DNA of 40,418 nucleotides from Rickettsia typhi (GCA_945905715.1 CAMDPW010000010.1:1-40418), one strand, 5' to 3'; counted from the first letter of the stretch, positions 16,055 through 25,141 are shown. Numbers and translations are program-made. The notes: a model not told the origin generated them from the sequence alone.

Positions 16055-17701
16055 TTAGCGAGAATGCTTTGTATTCGCATTGCATAAATTCAGTTTAGAA
16101 TCGATAGCGCTTGATATAACGTTCACGCAACCAAGTAGCGAATGAAATAAATGATTATGTGATACTGCGATTTGCGATGTTCTTAAATTATTGTAATTTT
16201 CGCCATAATTTTGGAGAAAAATCTTTGAAGCGTAAGCAAACATGGCAATATTATATTGTTCTTTGATGTAAAGTGGGCCTTCATATGCGTTACCAAATAA
16301 TTCTGATTCCAATAAAGAATAACCATGATCAGAAGCAAACATCAAGAAAGAATTGCGAGCTTCCAATCGCTTAATAACTTGTGATATTGTGTAATCGCTA
16401 AAAAATAACGTATTACTATAAGAATTTTCTAATTCTTGCTTGGTACATTCTCTTGGCGAGTACGCTAAACATTCTGGCTGAAATTTTGCAAATTCAGCAG
16501 GGTATCTTGCTTTGAAATGCCAGTGACTTCCTATCATATGCAACACAATAAATAAATTCCTTCCCTTGTTTTGTCGTAAAAATTCATCTAAATGCGGCAA
16601 TAAATAACTATCATAAACGTTTTTTTGACTTGAATTGCGTCGAAGATCAGATTCTATGATTACTTCATCAGCTTCTAATGCCAATGAGCCGTAAGCTGAA
16701 TCGATAGAATTGAAGAGTCCTTGAGCCCCAATCCAAGCGGTTTTGAACCCTAAATGTTTGAACACCGAAATTATACCCATTTCAGTAGTTGACTGCTCAA
16801 AATTTGGCGGATTTGCTCTTGTTAACATATATGGTAAGGAGATTTTAGTAGAAGTAGCGCTTGATCTTGCATCTTGAAAAGAATATAAATTTTCTATCTG
16901 CAACAAATTAGGAGCGTTATCATACTGACTCTTACCATTGATCGCGAATTTATCTCCTCGCATGGATTCTCCAATCATCATGACAATTACCAATGGTTCT
17001 TGTTGTTTGCTTTGCTCAAAGTTAAATTGATATTTTTGGCTAATATCAATTTTTTTGTTGACTTGTCGCTTAAACGGTCCGTATTTTTTCAAGTATAACT
17101 CTACGCTATATATTACAGAAAATGGCATATATGCTTGTGAAGCTATTCTACTAGTATAAAATCCATTTCTTATGCCATCTAAGCTAACCACAAGTACACA
17201 TAGAGATATAAGTGATATCGTTACAGTTTTAGATAATTCTAGGCTCAATCTAGATACTGATATGCCTATCAAAACACCTATACACACGAATATAATCAAC
17301 TTATAGGAAAAATAATCTTGGGTTAAATCCCACTCTACCGATAAAATATCTTGCAACACTCCAATGTCAAAATGCTTACCAAAATTTAATATATAGTAGG
17401 TAGAAGCCATTCCTATGCTAAACAAAAGAGGCATAAACCAGACATAAATACATTTAGAAAGTCGTAAAATATAAAACAGCATAAAAGTGAGTAACGTAAC
17501 ACTAGTCAATTCTATTAAAGCATTAATTGAAGAATCTAGTATCGGAATAAATTTACTACTTAAGGAGAATCTAATGTACGCAATTGGTAAATGAACAAGT
17601 AAAACAAAACAAAGAGTAGATGAGGCAACATCACTTAATCTAGACTCTGTTCTCATTAATATACCGGTTAACTCATTAGTACAGTCTGTGGATTGTAGCA
17701 T
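16055..17701 (-). CDS. Phosphoethanolamine transferase-like sulfatase-fold membrane enzyme
   Basis: Likely transfers phosphoethanolamine from phosphatidylethanolamine to lipid A or another envelope sugar, on the periplasmic face. The 548-residue protein has about five membrane segments in residues 25-175 and then an alkaline-phosphatase-fold domain. Visible metal and catalytic residues: Glu245 in MMIGESMRGDKF, the probable nucleophile Thr283 in SSATSTKISLP (position of the EptA/MCR CGT-type motif), HMIGSHWHF, ASDHG, and a late VSHNHLFHSLLG. The cysteine that precedes the nucleophile in EptA is Ser here. Which glycan is modified cannot be told. The start could be 15 codons further in. It stands alone between the pgsA-murA block and an IS110 fossil. 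Confidence 0.83.
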   Translation of the reverse strand: MLQSTDCTNELTGILMRTESRLSDVASSTLCFVLLVHLPIAYIRFSLSSKFIPILDSSINALIELTSVTLLTFMLFYILRLSKCIYVWFMPLLFSIGMASTYYILNFGKHFDIGVLQDILSVEWDLTQDYFSYKLIIFVCIGVLIGISVSRLSLELSKTVTISLISLCVLVVSLDGIRNGFYTSRIASQAYMPFSVIYSVELYLKKYGPFKRQVNKKIDISQKYQFNFEQSKQQEPLVIVMMIGESMRGDKFAINGKSQYDNAPNLLQIENLYSFQDARSSATSTKISLPYMLTRANPPNFEQSTTEMGIISVFKHLGFKTAWIGAQGLFNSIDSAYGSLALEADEVIIESDLRRNSSQKNVYDSYLLPHLDEFLRQNKGRNLFIVLHMIGSHWHFKARYPAEFAKFQPECLAYSPRECTKQELENSYSNTLFFSDYTISQVIKRLEARNSFLMFASDHGYSLLESELFGNAYEGPLYIKEQYNIAMFAYASKIFLQNYGENYNNLRTSQIAVSHNHLFHSLLGCVNVISSAIDSKLNLCNANTKHSR

Positions 17702-17850
17702 TTTTTATCACAATTACAACAGCGTATTGTTAAAAAAAATGACATTTCTCCTTCTACATGTACTAAAGCTTTTTCAGGTAGTAAACTTACAAGAACCAAA
17801 ACTGAAATGAGGATTTATTAGCAAACTCAGTGTGCAAAACTTAGAAACAG

Positions 17851-18205
17851 TTGAGCAAAAATTTACAGCAACAGATTAAAAAGATAGAAAAATCTATCAA
17901 CATTCACTACAAGACAATTCAGAAATTAACCAACAACTTCAAAATTCACAAATCACTCCAGGTATTGACAAGACTATCAAAACTTAGTTCTGTTAAGTTA
18001 AGAAAGGCCGTATATTTTCCTGCTGTAATTGCTAAGAATCATGATCCTACAACTTAAGATCTTTTGCAGAAAAACTAAAATGCAATGGAAGACATGTCAT
18101 GATTACTATTGGAGTTTCTATGTGTCGGTAAGTTACTGCGTATTGTTTTTGCTATTCTAAAGCATTAATACAGCTTTTAATCCTAATATATATGCCGCCT
18201 TGTTA
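17851..18205 (+). pseudogene. IS110-family transposase, 3' remnant
   Basis: A frame from 17851 to 18057 reads LQQQIKKIEKSI near its start and SSVKLRKAVYFPAVIAKNHD near its end, typical of the C-terminal transposase_20 part of IS110 enzymes. After a frameshift the next frame continues RSFAEKLKCNGRHVMITIGV, and after another shift GKLLRIVFAILKH, then TAFNPNI. The middle, including the helix-hairpin-helix PGIG segment, is deleted. At least three frameshifts make it inactive. The catalytic DEDD domain is not present in the window. Confidence 0.78.
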
Positions 18206-18291
18206 AGAGGTATCAGACCGAAAAAACTTACTATTTAGTAACGCTATAAATGCACTATTAACAGTTGTTCGTGGTATGGATTACTTTTATT

Positions 18292-19266
18292 TTAACGAGC
18301 ATAACCACTATAATATGAAAATCTAATATCGTTGGTTGTAAGTAATTTATGTACAGTCATATTTAGATTGTTGATGATTTGTTTGCGATCTACTAAATTT
18401 CTAATGTTGATAAAGAAATATATATCAAATTTTATTCCATATGGATCGAACTTATCTAAACATACTAAAATCGGGTAGCTCTTAACAATATGTTTATCCT
18501 CATTCAAGGCCTGTTTTAATAATTCCGAAGTAAGCTGTGGCGAGCAATCTCCATCGATAAAATATGTTGAAGTGACACGAATAACATTATCTTCTAATGT
18601 CCAGTTAGTGATACTGCTTTGAATTATGGTGCTATTTGGTATTAATAAATCGATATTATCATAAGTTTTAAGGTGCACACATCTTGCACCAACATTTATC
18701 ACAACTGCAATTTTACTATCTATTTCAATGACATCGCCTACCCTAATAGGGTTTTCGATCATGATGATTATGCCGCTGATAAAATTATTCAGTACATTTT
18801 GACTGCCAAAACCAATACCAATCGCTAGAGCACCACCAATAAAAGTGAGCCCAGAAAGAGGTATATTAGAAACGTCCAAAGCAGTGAGTGTGATTAGTAC
18901 AACGAGAATATAATAAATAAATCTTTCTATTGCGCTAGATGCATTAGAGTCAAGACGAAAGAGGCCAAGCATTCTTTTGCGAATGGTAATGCTTAAACGC
19001 TTAGCTAACTTAATGCCAATAATCATTAGCAGCGTACTAATTATAACATTAGCTGTATTAATACTCTTACTATCAATTCTAGCAATTTCATATTGCCAAA
19101 CATCTTTAAATAGACCAATTGAATGCTTAATTACTTTATGTGACGATAATTGATCTAAAATCGCTAGTTCTACAGCAAAGGCTGCATTTGTTAATATTAA
19201 TAGCGATAATAAAAAATTACACAATAATTTGTTAACCATAAAAATCTTATTTATTGACCGCCGCAT
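18292..19266 (-). CDS. MscS-family mechanosensitive channel
   Basis: A small-conductance pressure-release channel or relative, 324 residues, inner membrane. An N-terminal signal-like segment (ending about residue 31, AAFA) is followed by transmembrane helices near 65-85 and 110-130. The pore helix is visible as LTFIGGALAIGIGFGSQNVLNNFISG, split here as LTFIGGALAIGIG and FGSQNVLNNFISG, then the beta domain IRVGDVIEI and IPNSTIIQSSITNW. These are family landmarks. It is divergent from rpmH with only 64 bases between starts, so both promoters share that gap. Rickettsiales commonly keep one such channel. Confidence 0.9.
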   Translation of the reverse strand: MRRSINKIFMVNKLLCNFLLSLLILTNAAFAVELAILDQLSSHKVIKHSIGLFKDVWQYEIARIDSKSINTANVIISTLLMIIGIKLAKRLSITIRKRMLGLFRLDSNASSAIERFIYYILVVLITLTALDVSNIPLSGLTFIGGALAIGIGFGSQNVLNNFISGIIIMIENPIRVGDVIEIDSKIAVVINVGARCVHLKTYDNIDLLIPNSTIIQSSITNWTLEDNVIRVTSTYFIDGDCSPQLTSELLKQALNEDKHIVKSYPILVCLDKFDPYGIKFDIYFFINIRNLVDRKQIINNLNMTVHKLLTTNDIRFSYYSGYAR

Positions 19267-19330
19267 ATTTATTTAGTATAAACCTGTCATTGATTGTTTC
19301 AAGTTAAGAATTGCTATTCGGAGAAATTGA

Positions 19331-19465
19331 ATGAAAAGAACTTACCAACCAAGTAAACTTGTTAGAAAGCGTCGACATGGTTATCGTTCTCGTATGTCTA
19401 CTGTGGGTGGTAGGCATGTGATTAATAATCGTCGCACTAAAGGCAGAAAACGTCTTTGTGCCTAA
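19331..19465 (+). CDS. rpmH: Ribosomal protein bL34
   Basis: A 44-residue basic protein beginning [18 protein letters not shown] and ending GRKRLCA, the standard bL34 pattern including the [16 protein letters not shown] middle. It binds 23S rRNA in the large ribosomal subunit. The ATG follows CGGAGAAATTGA, a good ribosome site. It heads the conserved rpmH-rnpA-yidD-yidC block, and in many bacteria this lies near the replication origin, although no DnaA box cluster was recognised here. Confidence 0.97.
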   Translation: MKRTYQPSKLVRKRRHGYRSRMSTVGGRHVINNRRTKGRKRLCA

Positions 19466-19480
19466 GATTTAGAATATATT

Positions 19481-19846
19481 GTGTCTATAATTAGCCTTAG
19501 AAAAAATGCAGATTTTCTGCGTCTTAAAAAATCTAGCAATAAATTTTTTACAAAAATTGCTGTAATCGTTGTAGCAAACACTCCTCACATTGATAATGCA
19601 ATTTTGTCATCTACTGTCAGAACAGGTTTTATAGTGACTAAAAAAATAGGTATTGCCGTACAAAGAAATAGGGTAAGACGTAGATTAAAAGAGGCGTTTA
19701 AGAAGGCATACACCAGTTGTCAAATTAAAGGGTTTGATATAATTGTTATTGCCAAGAAAGATTCTTTAAGTATAAAATTTATTGATATAGTAAACGCGTT
19801 GGTACAAGTTTTTCAAAAACTTAAAGTAAATAATGAAAATATATAG
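19481..19846 (+). CDS. rnpA: Ribonuclease P protein component
   Basis: Basic 121-residue cofactor of RNase P, which trims tRNA 5' leaders. The fold's conserved basic helix is clear: [20 protein letters not shown] (about residues 48-67) with the RNR signature, followed by LKEAFKKA. The start used is GTG at 19481, 15 bases after rpmH; no better ATG lies nearby in frame before the conserved core. It overlaps yidD by 14 bases. Confidence 0.94.
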   Translation: MSIISLRKNADFLRLKKSSNKFFTKIAVIVVANTPHIDNAILSSTVRTGFIVTKKIGIAVQRNRVRRRLKEAFKKAYTSCQIKGFDIIVIAKKDSLSIKFIDIVNALVQVFQKLKVNNENI

Positions 19847-20090
19847 GATTATTACCAAAAATTTTACTCTGGTTTTGGTTGTTCTAATCCAGTTTTATAG
19901 GTTGTTTATCTCGCCATTACTACCTAATGTTTGTCGTTATTATCCAACTTGCTCTTGTTATGCAATAGAAGCTATAAAAATACATGGAATATTGGTAGGG
20001 CTAATATTAGGTATAAAAAGAATACTTAGGTGCCATCCGTTTGGCGCGAGCGGCATTGATCAAGTGCCAGAAAACAAGAATTTACATTAA
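19833..20090 (+). CDS. yidD: Membrane protein insertion efficiency factor YidD
   Basis: An 85-residue protein with an amphipathic or hydrophobic N terminus and the conserved core [20 protein letters not shown] followed by [25 protein letters not shown]. The three conserved cysteines in [10 protein letters not shown] and the RCHP motif are present. YidD assists YidC-dependent insertion at the inner membrane. It overlaps rnpA and precedes yidC by 15 bases, the conserved order. Confidence 0.95.
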   Translation: MKIYRIITKNFTLVLVVLIQFYRLFISPLLPNVCRYYPTCSCYAIEAIKIHGILVGLILGIKRILRCHPFGASGIDQVPENKNLH

Positions 20091-20105
20091 TTATTAGGAA
20101 AAAAT

Positions 20106-21812
20106 ATGGAACAAACAAAAAATCTGATTGTCGCCGTAGTAATGGCGACCTTAGTTTTATTTGCATGGCAATATTTTTATGAGCAGCCTTTAGTTGTAGA
20201 AAAGCAAAAGCAAATCCATGCTACAAAGGAAACCAAAGGCGAAACTTCTTTAATGAGCGTTAATGAAAATGCTGGTAGTCATACAACTTCTTTAAGTAGA
20301 GAAGAAGTGGTAGATAGTAATACGCGCATTAGAATTAAAAGCAGCGCTCTAGAAGGTTCAATTTCTTTAATCGGCGCTCGCATAGACGATCTAACACTGC
20401 CTAAATATTTAGTTGCTACTGATGTAGATAGCAAGCCTGTGACCCTGCTTTCTCCAGCAAAAACAAAAAATGCGTATTTTGTTGAATTTGGCTGGTTAGC
20501 AAATACAGATTTAGATTTGCCAAATTCCAATACTCGCTGGCAAGCAGATCAAGATATATTAACAGCAAATAGTAAAGCTCTTCTTAGTTGGACTAACAAG
20601 CAAGGAATAAAATTTATGATCGAGTTTTACCTCGACGGTGAATATATGTTCTCAGTAAGGCAAATAGTTGCAAATTCATCAAGTCAAACAATTGCTTATT
20701 ATAATTATGGTTTGATTAATCGCGTGGAAGAAGATAATCAAAAATTCTTTATTTCACACGAAGGACCGATCGGCGTATTCAACGCTATTCTCCATGAGAT
20801 TAATTATGACGATATTAAAAAAAATAAAAAAGAAGAATTTAAAGATAATACATCAGGTAGTTGGTTCGGTATCTCTGATAAATATTGGCTAACTGCAATT
20901 ATCCCAGATACTACTAAAAGCTTTGATAGTAATTTTGGTTACAATTTTGTTGATGGTCGTGATCGTTACCAAGTTGATTACATCTCTCAAAAACAAATTT
21001 TAGCTCCAGGTGAAACCGATTCTTATGATTTACATTTTTTTGTTGGTGCAAAGGTGCTATCAATATTAGATTATTATGAAAAATATTTCAAATTAGATTT
21101 ATTTGATCGAGCGATTGATTTTGGTTGGTTCTATTTCATTACAAAGCCAATGTTCAAAGCTTTGCAGTATTTTTACGCGGTACTCGGTAATTTCGGCTTA
21201 AGTATTTTAATGGTAACGATTATTGTCAAGATAGTGCTTTTTCCACTGGCTAATAAATCTTACCAATCAATGAGTAAGATGAAAACGCTCCAACCTCAAA
21301 TCAACCGTATTCGTGATCTTCATGTGAACGATAAAATGCAGCAAAACAAAGAAATCATGGAGCTGTACAAGCGTGAACGTGTGAATCCACTTTCTGGTTG
21401 CTTGCCATTGATTGTCCAAATTCCAATTTTCTTTTCACTTTATAAAGTGTTATTTGTAACCATTGAAATGCGTCATGCTCCGTTTTACGGGTGGATTCAC
21501 GATCTATCTGCGCCAGATCCTACAAGTATTTTTAACTTATTTGGATTATTGCCATGGCAACCTCCTGCATTATTAATGTTAGGTGTTTGGCCAATCATTA
21601 TGGCAATTACCATGTATATTCAACAATTACTTAATCCACAACCAGCTGATCCAGTACAGGCAAAAATGATGAAATTGTTGCCAGCTGTTTTCTTGTTTAT
21701 GTTTTCTTCTTTTCCAGCTGGATTAGTTATTTATTGGGCTTGGAGTAATACTCTTTCAATTGCTCAGCAATGGCTTATACAAATAAAAAGCAAGTCAAAA
21801 ACTGTCATATAG
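20106..21812 (+). CDS. yidC: Membrane protein insertase YidC
   Basis: Inserts and folds inner-membrane proteins, alone or with Sec. The 568-residue length is that of Gram-negative YidC. Residues 1-25 contain the first membrane helix (NLIVAVVMATLVLFAWQYF), about 60-330 form the large periplasmic beta domain, and the conserved C-terminal core starts near FYFITKPMFKALQYFY. The core has the KMKTLQPQINRIRD coiled loop, NPLSGCLPLIVQIPIFFSLY and the final WAWSNTLSIAQQW. An internal positive residue expected in the hydrophilic groove is plausible but was not located precisely. Co-directional with rnpA, yidD and engB. Confidence 0.97.
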   Translation: MEQTKNLIVAVVMATLVLFAWQYFYEQPLVVEKQKQIHATKETKGETSLMSVNENAGSHTTSLSREEVVDSNTRIRIKSSALEGSISLIGARIDDLTLPKYLVATDVDSKPVTLLSPAKTKNAYFVEFGWLANTDLDLPNSNTRWQADQDILTANSKALLSWTNKQGIKFMIEFYLDGEYMFSVRQIVANSSSQTIAYYNYGLINRVEEDNQKFFISHEGPIGVFNAILHEINYDDIKKNKKEEFKDNTSGSWFGISDKYWLTAIIPDTTKSFDSNFGYNFVDGRDRYQVDYISQKQILAPGETDSYDLHFFVGAKVLSILDYYEKYFKLDLFDRAIDFGWFYFITKPMFKALQYFYAVLGNFGLSILMVTIIVKIVLFPLANKSYQSMSKMKTLQPQINRIRDLHVNDKMQQNKEIMELYKRERVNPLSGCLPLIVQIPIFFSLYKVLFVTIEMRHAPFYGWIHDLSAPDPTSIFNLFGLLPWQPPALLMLGVWPIIMAITMYIQQLLNPQPADPVQAKMMKLLPAVFLFMFSSFPAGLVIYWAWSNTLSIAQQWLIQIKSKSKTVI

Positions 21813-21819
21813 GATTTTG

Positions 21820-22410
21820 ATGTTTGGTACCCAGTGTAATTTTTTAGCAGGAATTGTTGATGGTAACGATATACCTGTATATGACTTACCAGAAATAGCT
21901 TTTTGGGGAAAGTCAAATGTTGGTAAGTCAAGTCTGATTAATGCAATTACTAATCACAAGTTGTTAGCGCGAGTTTCCAATACTCCTGGTAGAACTAAAC
22001 AGTTAAATTTCTTTGAAATTGATCAAAGCATTATCTTTGTCGATCTGCCTGGATACGGCTATGCTCGTGCATCAAAGCATGATAAAGCATCATGGCAAAG
22101 ATTGATAAGGACATATTTAGCACAACGTTCAAATTTAAGACGAGTTTTTGTTTTAGTCGATGTGCGGCATAAATTGCGTGATCATGACTTAGAGGTTATG
22201 ACCTTGCTTGATACTATGGCAGTTTCATATCAGCTTATTTTTACCAAATGCGATAAAAGAGATAAAGATGCATTAGATTGGGATATGATTTTTGCAGATT
22301 TACTTAAAAAGCACAGCGCTCTTTTTCCATCTTATTTAATGACAAGCGCCAGATCAAAATTTGGTATAGAACCATTGCGTATAAGTATAGTAGAGTTTAA
22401 AAAACGTTAG
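21820..22410 (+). CDS. engB: Ribosome biogenesis GTP-binding protein EngB/YsxC
   Basis: A GTPase needed for large ribosomal subunit assembly; 196 residues. G motifs: G1 GKSNVGKSSLI, G2/G3 NTPGRTKQLNFF and DLPGYGYA, G4 TKCDK, G5-like TSARSKFGIE. The start is set at ATG 21820, with AGGA at 21811-21814, rather than the TTG one codon upstream. The gene begins 8 bases after the yidC stop and is probably co-transcribed. The yidC-engB-argB order is typical of Rickettsia genomes. Confidence 0.95.
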   Translation: MFGTQCNFLAGIVDGNDIPVYDLPEIAFWGKSNVGKSSLINAITNHKLLARVSNTPGRTKQLNFFEIDQSIIFVDLPGYGYARASKHDKASWQRLIRTYLAQRSNLRRVFVLVDVRHKLRDHDLEVMTLLDTMAVSYQLIFTKCDKRDKDALDWDMIFADLLKKHSALFPSYLMTSARSKFGIEPLRISIVEFKKR

Positions 22411-22458
22411 ATTGAAGTATAGTGCTTGCGACCATAGTGAATTATTAAAGGAAAAAAA

Positions 22459-23373
22459 ATGTCAATTATAAAGTTTCAGGCCAAAAAAAACTCTTCAAAT
22501 AAATTAGATTCATTGATGGAAGTATTGCCATATATCAAGCTTTATAATGGCGAAACTATGGTGATTCATTGTGATGGCGAGGTTCTGTATAATGAAGAGT
22601 TGCTCAATGCTTTTGTGCATGATATCGTGTTAATGCGCGAGATGGGAGTGAACATATTAGTTGTGCATGGTGGCGATCGTTATGTAGATGAAATGTTAAA
22701 GAAATTTAAAATTGGCTTTGAATATGTTGATGAAATGCGAATAGTTGATGCCAAATCTATAGAAATGATAGAGATGGTATTATCAGGATTACTTAATAAA
22801 AAAATTGTTACCAAAATTAATGACGCAGGTGGTATGGCTATTGGTATTTCTGGTAAGGATTGCAATCTAATTGAAGCCAAAAAATATCGCAGTTCACAAT
22901 CTCTTCCTAATAGTAATATAGAAAATATCTTAGATTTAGGATTTGTTGGCGAGCCTACATCTGTTAATCCAGAAGTGCTACTAACATTTGAAGATACAGA
23001 TATAATTCCAGTGATATCACCGATTGCTATTGGTGAAAATGCTGAAACGTTTTATGTCAATCCAATTACAGTATCAGGGGTAGTTGCATCATCTTTATCG
23101 GTATGTAAATATATTATTTTAAGCGATATAAAAGGTTTGAAAGATAAAAATGATGATACTATTTCAAATACAGGGATTTATCAATTAAAGCAATTAGCAA
23201 AAGATCAAACTGTTTCTAAAAATTTGGCACATATCATGCATACCAGTATCTGCGTTCTTGAGAATAATGTGGAAGCAGTGCATATTATAGATGGCAGAGT
23301 ACCGCATGCTTTATTATTGGAGATATTTACTGATGGTGGTTTAGGTACATGTATTGGCAGTAGTGATCAATAA
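22459..23373 (+). CDS. argB: ArgB-like amino acid kinase, probably inactive as acetylglutamate kinase
   Basis: A 304-residue amino-acid-kinase-fold protein. The C-terminal part is clearly ArgB: EAVHIIDGRVPHALLLEIFT (272-291) and GLGTCIG. Other parts have drifted. The N-terminal phosphate loop reads VIHCDG (35-40), where E. coli ArgB has IIKLGG, so catalytic Lys8 is His37. HGGG is HGGD (70-73). The NAD substrate motif is NPI (201-203). The GGMxxK segment is SKNLAHI (253-259), so the second catalytic Lys is lost. LSDIKG (221-226) keeps its Asp. The frame is long and intact, so selection seems to maintain it for another role. No other arginine gene is nearby, and a strong ribosome site (AAAGGA) precedes the start. 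Confidence 0.85.
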   Translation: MSIIKFQAKKNSSNKLDSLMEVLPYIKLYNGETMVIHCDGEVLYNEELLNAFVHDIVLMREMGVNILVVHGGDRYVDEMLKKFKIGFEYVDEMRIVDAKSIEMIEMVLSGLLNKKIVTKINDAGGMAIGISGKDCNLIEAKKYRSSQSLPNSNIENILDLGFVGEPTSVNPEVLLTFEDTDIIPVISPIAIGENAETFYVNPITVSGVVASSLSVCKYIILSDIKGLKDKNDDTISNTGIYQLKQLAKDQTVSKNLAHIMHTSICVLENNVEAVHIIDGRVPHALLLEIFTDGGLGTCIGSSDQ

Positions 23374-23395
23374 AATAAAAAAAAGGAGTAAAATA

Positions 23396-23713
23396 ATGAC
23401 AACATTAACTACGGATCAAAATTTTGAACAAGATGTTTTAAAATCAACTAAGCCAGTAGTAATTGATTTTTGGGCTGAATGGTGTGGGCCATGTAAACAG
23501 TTAGCACCAGTGCTTGATGAGCTTGCAAGCGAGCTTAGCGATAAAGTTTTGATTTATAAAATGAACATTGATCAGAATGTAAATACCCCAACTAAATACA
23601 ATGTACGCGGTATTCCAACCCTTATTCTATTTAAAGATGGTAAACAGGTAGCAACTAAGGTTGGAGCTTTACCAAAAAGTACATTAAAACAATGGATTGA
23701 AGATAACATCTGA
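23396..23713 (+). CDS. trxA: Thioredoxin
   Basis: A 105-residue cytoplasmic disulfide reductase with the active site WAEWCGPCK (about residues 28-36), the cis-proline in GIPTLILFKDG, and the usual C-terminal helix. The start at 23396 follows AAAAGGAGT; a longer frame from 23354 would add 14 Lys-rich residues that overlap argB and are unlike thioredoxins. It is 22 bases after argB and may share its transcript. Confidence 0.96.
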   Translation: MTTLTTDQNFEQDVLKSTKPVVIDFWAEWCGPCKQLAPVLDELASELSDKVLIYKMNIDQNVNTPTKYNVRGIPTLILFKDGKQVATKVGALPKSTLKQWIEDNI

Positions 23714-23748
23714 TTCTCTCTTAATTCTTTGTTATTCTTAATATTATC

Positions 23749-23772
23749 TTAACTATTATACGTTATAGTTAA
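23749..23772. repeat. Inverted repeat between trxA and the 251-aa gene
   Basis: TTAACTAT (23749-23756) and ATAGTTAA (23765-23772) are perfect 8-bp arms around an 8-base loop. No T run follows, so it is either a weak terminator for trxA or an operator for the gene starting at 23841. Confidence 0.35.
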
Positions 23773-23840
23773 CTTACAAATGCATCAGTGTGGATTGAGT
23801 GTTATCGAGATTAATTTGATATTAGTTTTAGGAGATTAAA

Positions 23841-24596
23841 ATGACCAAAAGTGAACCAGATTCTGAATATAGTTTTATTAAAAAATGGTACCAAGAAACT
23901 GAAGCAAAAATGGATCTTGCCTGGGGACAAGGAGGTAGAGGTTTCGAGATAGAGGCAGTTGCACAAGTCATGTTTCTTGAAACTTCTAAGTTACTTGAGA
24001 AATTAGCTCCAGATGCAGATATTTATGCGCTTGGTAAAGTGCAGAATCAATTTGGAGGTCTTTTAGTGCAAGCAAAGAACGAATTTGAAAAACAGAAACA
24101 AAAAAATCCAGCACTACGTTTTACTAGAGGAGATGGAATATTTCCAGCTATAATACAAAGTTTTTTTCATGCAATAGCCAAATATTTCAGAAAAGATAAG
24201 CCACGTGTAGCTGATTTAATGGAAGATGCCGCACGGATCGTGTACGAAGATGCGCGGCAGAATAGTAAGGTATATACAGCAGAAAGACAAGTAGCAGAGG
24301 GATATGAAGCAGTGCAATCTCGGGCACTTCAAAAAGAAAATGAAGATCTAATGAAATCCAGAACGCCTGAGCAGATAGCAGGTGGTCTAAGAATGAAAGC
24401 TATTTTTGATCAAGACAGAATAGAGGGTGACGGACGCGCAGGTCTAATTTCTCAATCAGCGATATCAGGCACTGTATTAGCTCAAGCTAAGATATTAGGC
24501 GCAGGAATGACACAAGACTTATCACTGAGTCGTCCATCCAATACTTCCTTGCCACACTCTCAAGTTAGTGGGCACGGTCGCGGCGAAACAGGTTAA
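23841..24596 (+). CDS. Unrecognised 251-aa hydrophilic protein
   Basis: Not recognised as a known family. It has a good ribosome site (TTAGGAG) and is a complete frame. The protein is soluble, highly charged and mainly helical in residues about 1-185, with no signal peptide or membrane segment. It has aromatic-rich stretches (FPAIIQSFFHAIAKYFRKDK, about 107-126) and Glu/Arg/Gln-rich helices (YEDARQNSKVYTAERQVAEG). The last 60 residues are low-complexity, rich in Gly, Ser and Gln, and probably disordered (SRPSNTSLPHSQVSGHGRGE). A disordered C-terminal tail without a signal is compatible with a type IV secretion substrate, but this is only a suggestion. It is bracketed by AT-rich inverted repeats. 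Confidence 0.75.
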   Translation: MTKSEPDSEYSFIKKWYQETEAKMDLAWGQGGRGFEIEAVAQVMFLETSKLLEKLAPDADIYALGKVQNQFGGLLVQAKNEFEKQKQKNPALRFTRGDGIFPAIIQSFFHAIAKYFRKDKPRVADLMEDAARIVYEDARQNSKVYTAERQVAEGYEAVQSRALQKENEDLMKSRTPEQIAGGLRMKAIFDQDRIEGDGRAGLISQSAISGTVLAQAKILGAGMTQDLSLSRPSNTSLPHSQVSGHGRGETG

Positions 24597-25141
24597 TTGA
24601 TGGAGTATAATTATAGTTATACTGTGGAATAGCGTAAGTATGTGAGCTGGTTGATGAAAGATAACACTGAGAGCGCAAGCAGATTCAAGTGCTATGTTTG
24701 GTAGAAGGGCGCAGGGTTAATCTAGCAAATATAAATACCTTGATAAGATCTCGGAACAAGTGACAAAGTAAAAGTATGCAGTAAGAGCTATGCGTCTTAA
24801 TAGTGTAAATCATAGTCATGAATATATTATATCAAACAGTATGAATGATTTTTATTCTTATGGCTTTCAATGTAGTACAATCACATTACAAGTAATCATT
24901 TTAGATATTTTAAATATATCAATTTTTGGGCAGTTTTTAGAAAAAAATTAATAAAATGATATTTGCATGATTTTGAAGCGTGGTCAAAAGATAAATTCGA
25001 GAGACCATCCTTAAGTATATGAGACCGTGGCTGTGGCGTTAAATAATACCTAGAGAGAACGACACGAGTATTCAGGTAGCTTGTTATTGATATTAAAAAG
25101 TATAAAATTAAGTGGATAAAAAAACATATAACAAATAATGA
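24597..25141. other. Intergenic region, no gene seen
   Basis: About 545 bases with stops in all frames. The left end holds the perfect inverted repeat AGTATAA-ttatag-TTATACT (24604-24623), 8 bases after the stop of the preceding gene; it lacks a T run and would be a weak terminator at best. The remainder shows no recognisable RNA gene or transposon end. Confidence 0.45.

Noticed and set aside
19267-19330. Replication origin near rpmH
   Set aside because: Although rpmH-rnpA often lies near the origin, no cluster of DnaA boxes or dnaA/dnaN gene is present here.
23354-23395. Upstream start giving a 119-residue thioredoxin
   Set aside because: The added residues overlap argB and are unlike thioredoxin; ATG 23396 follows a strong AAAAGGAGT site.
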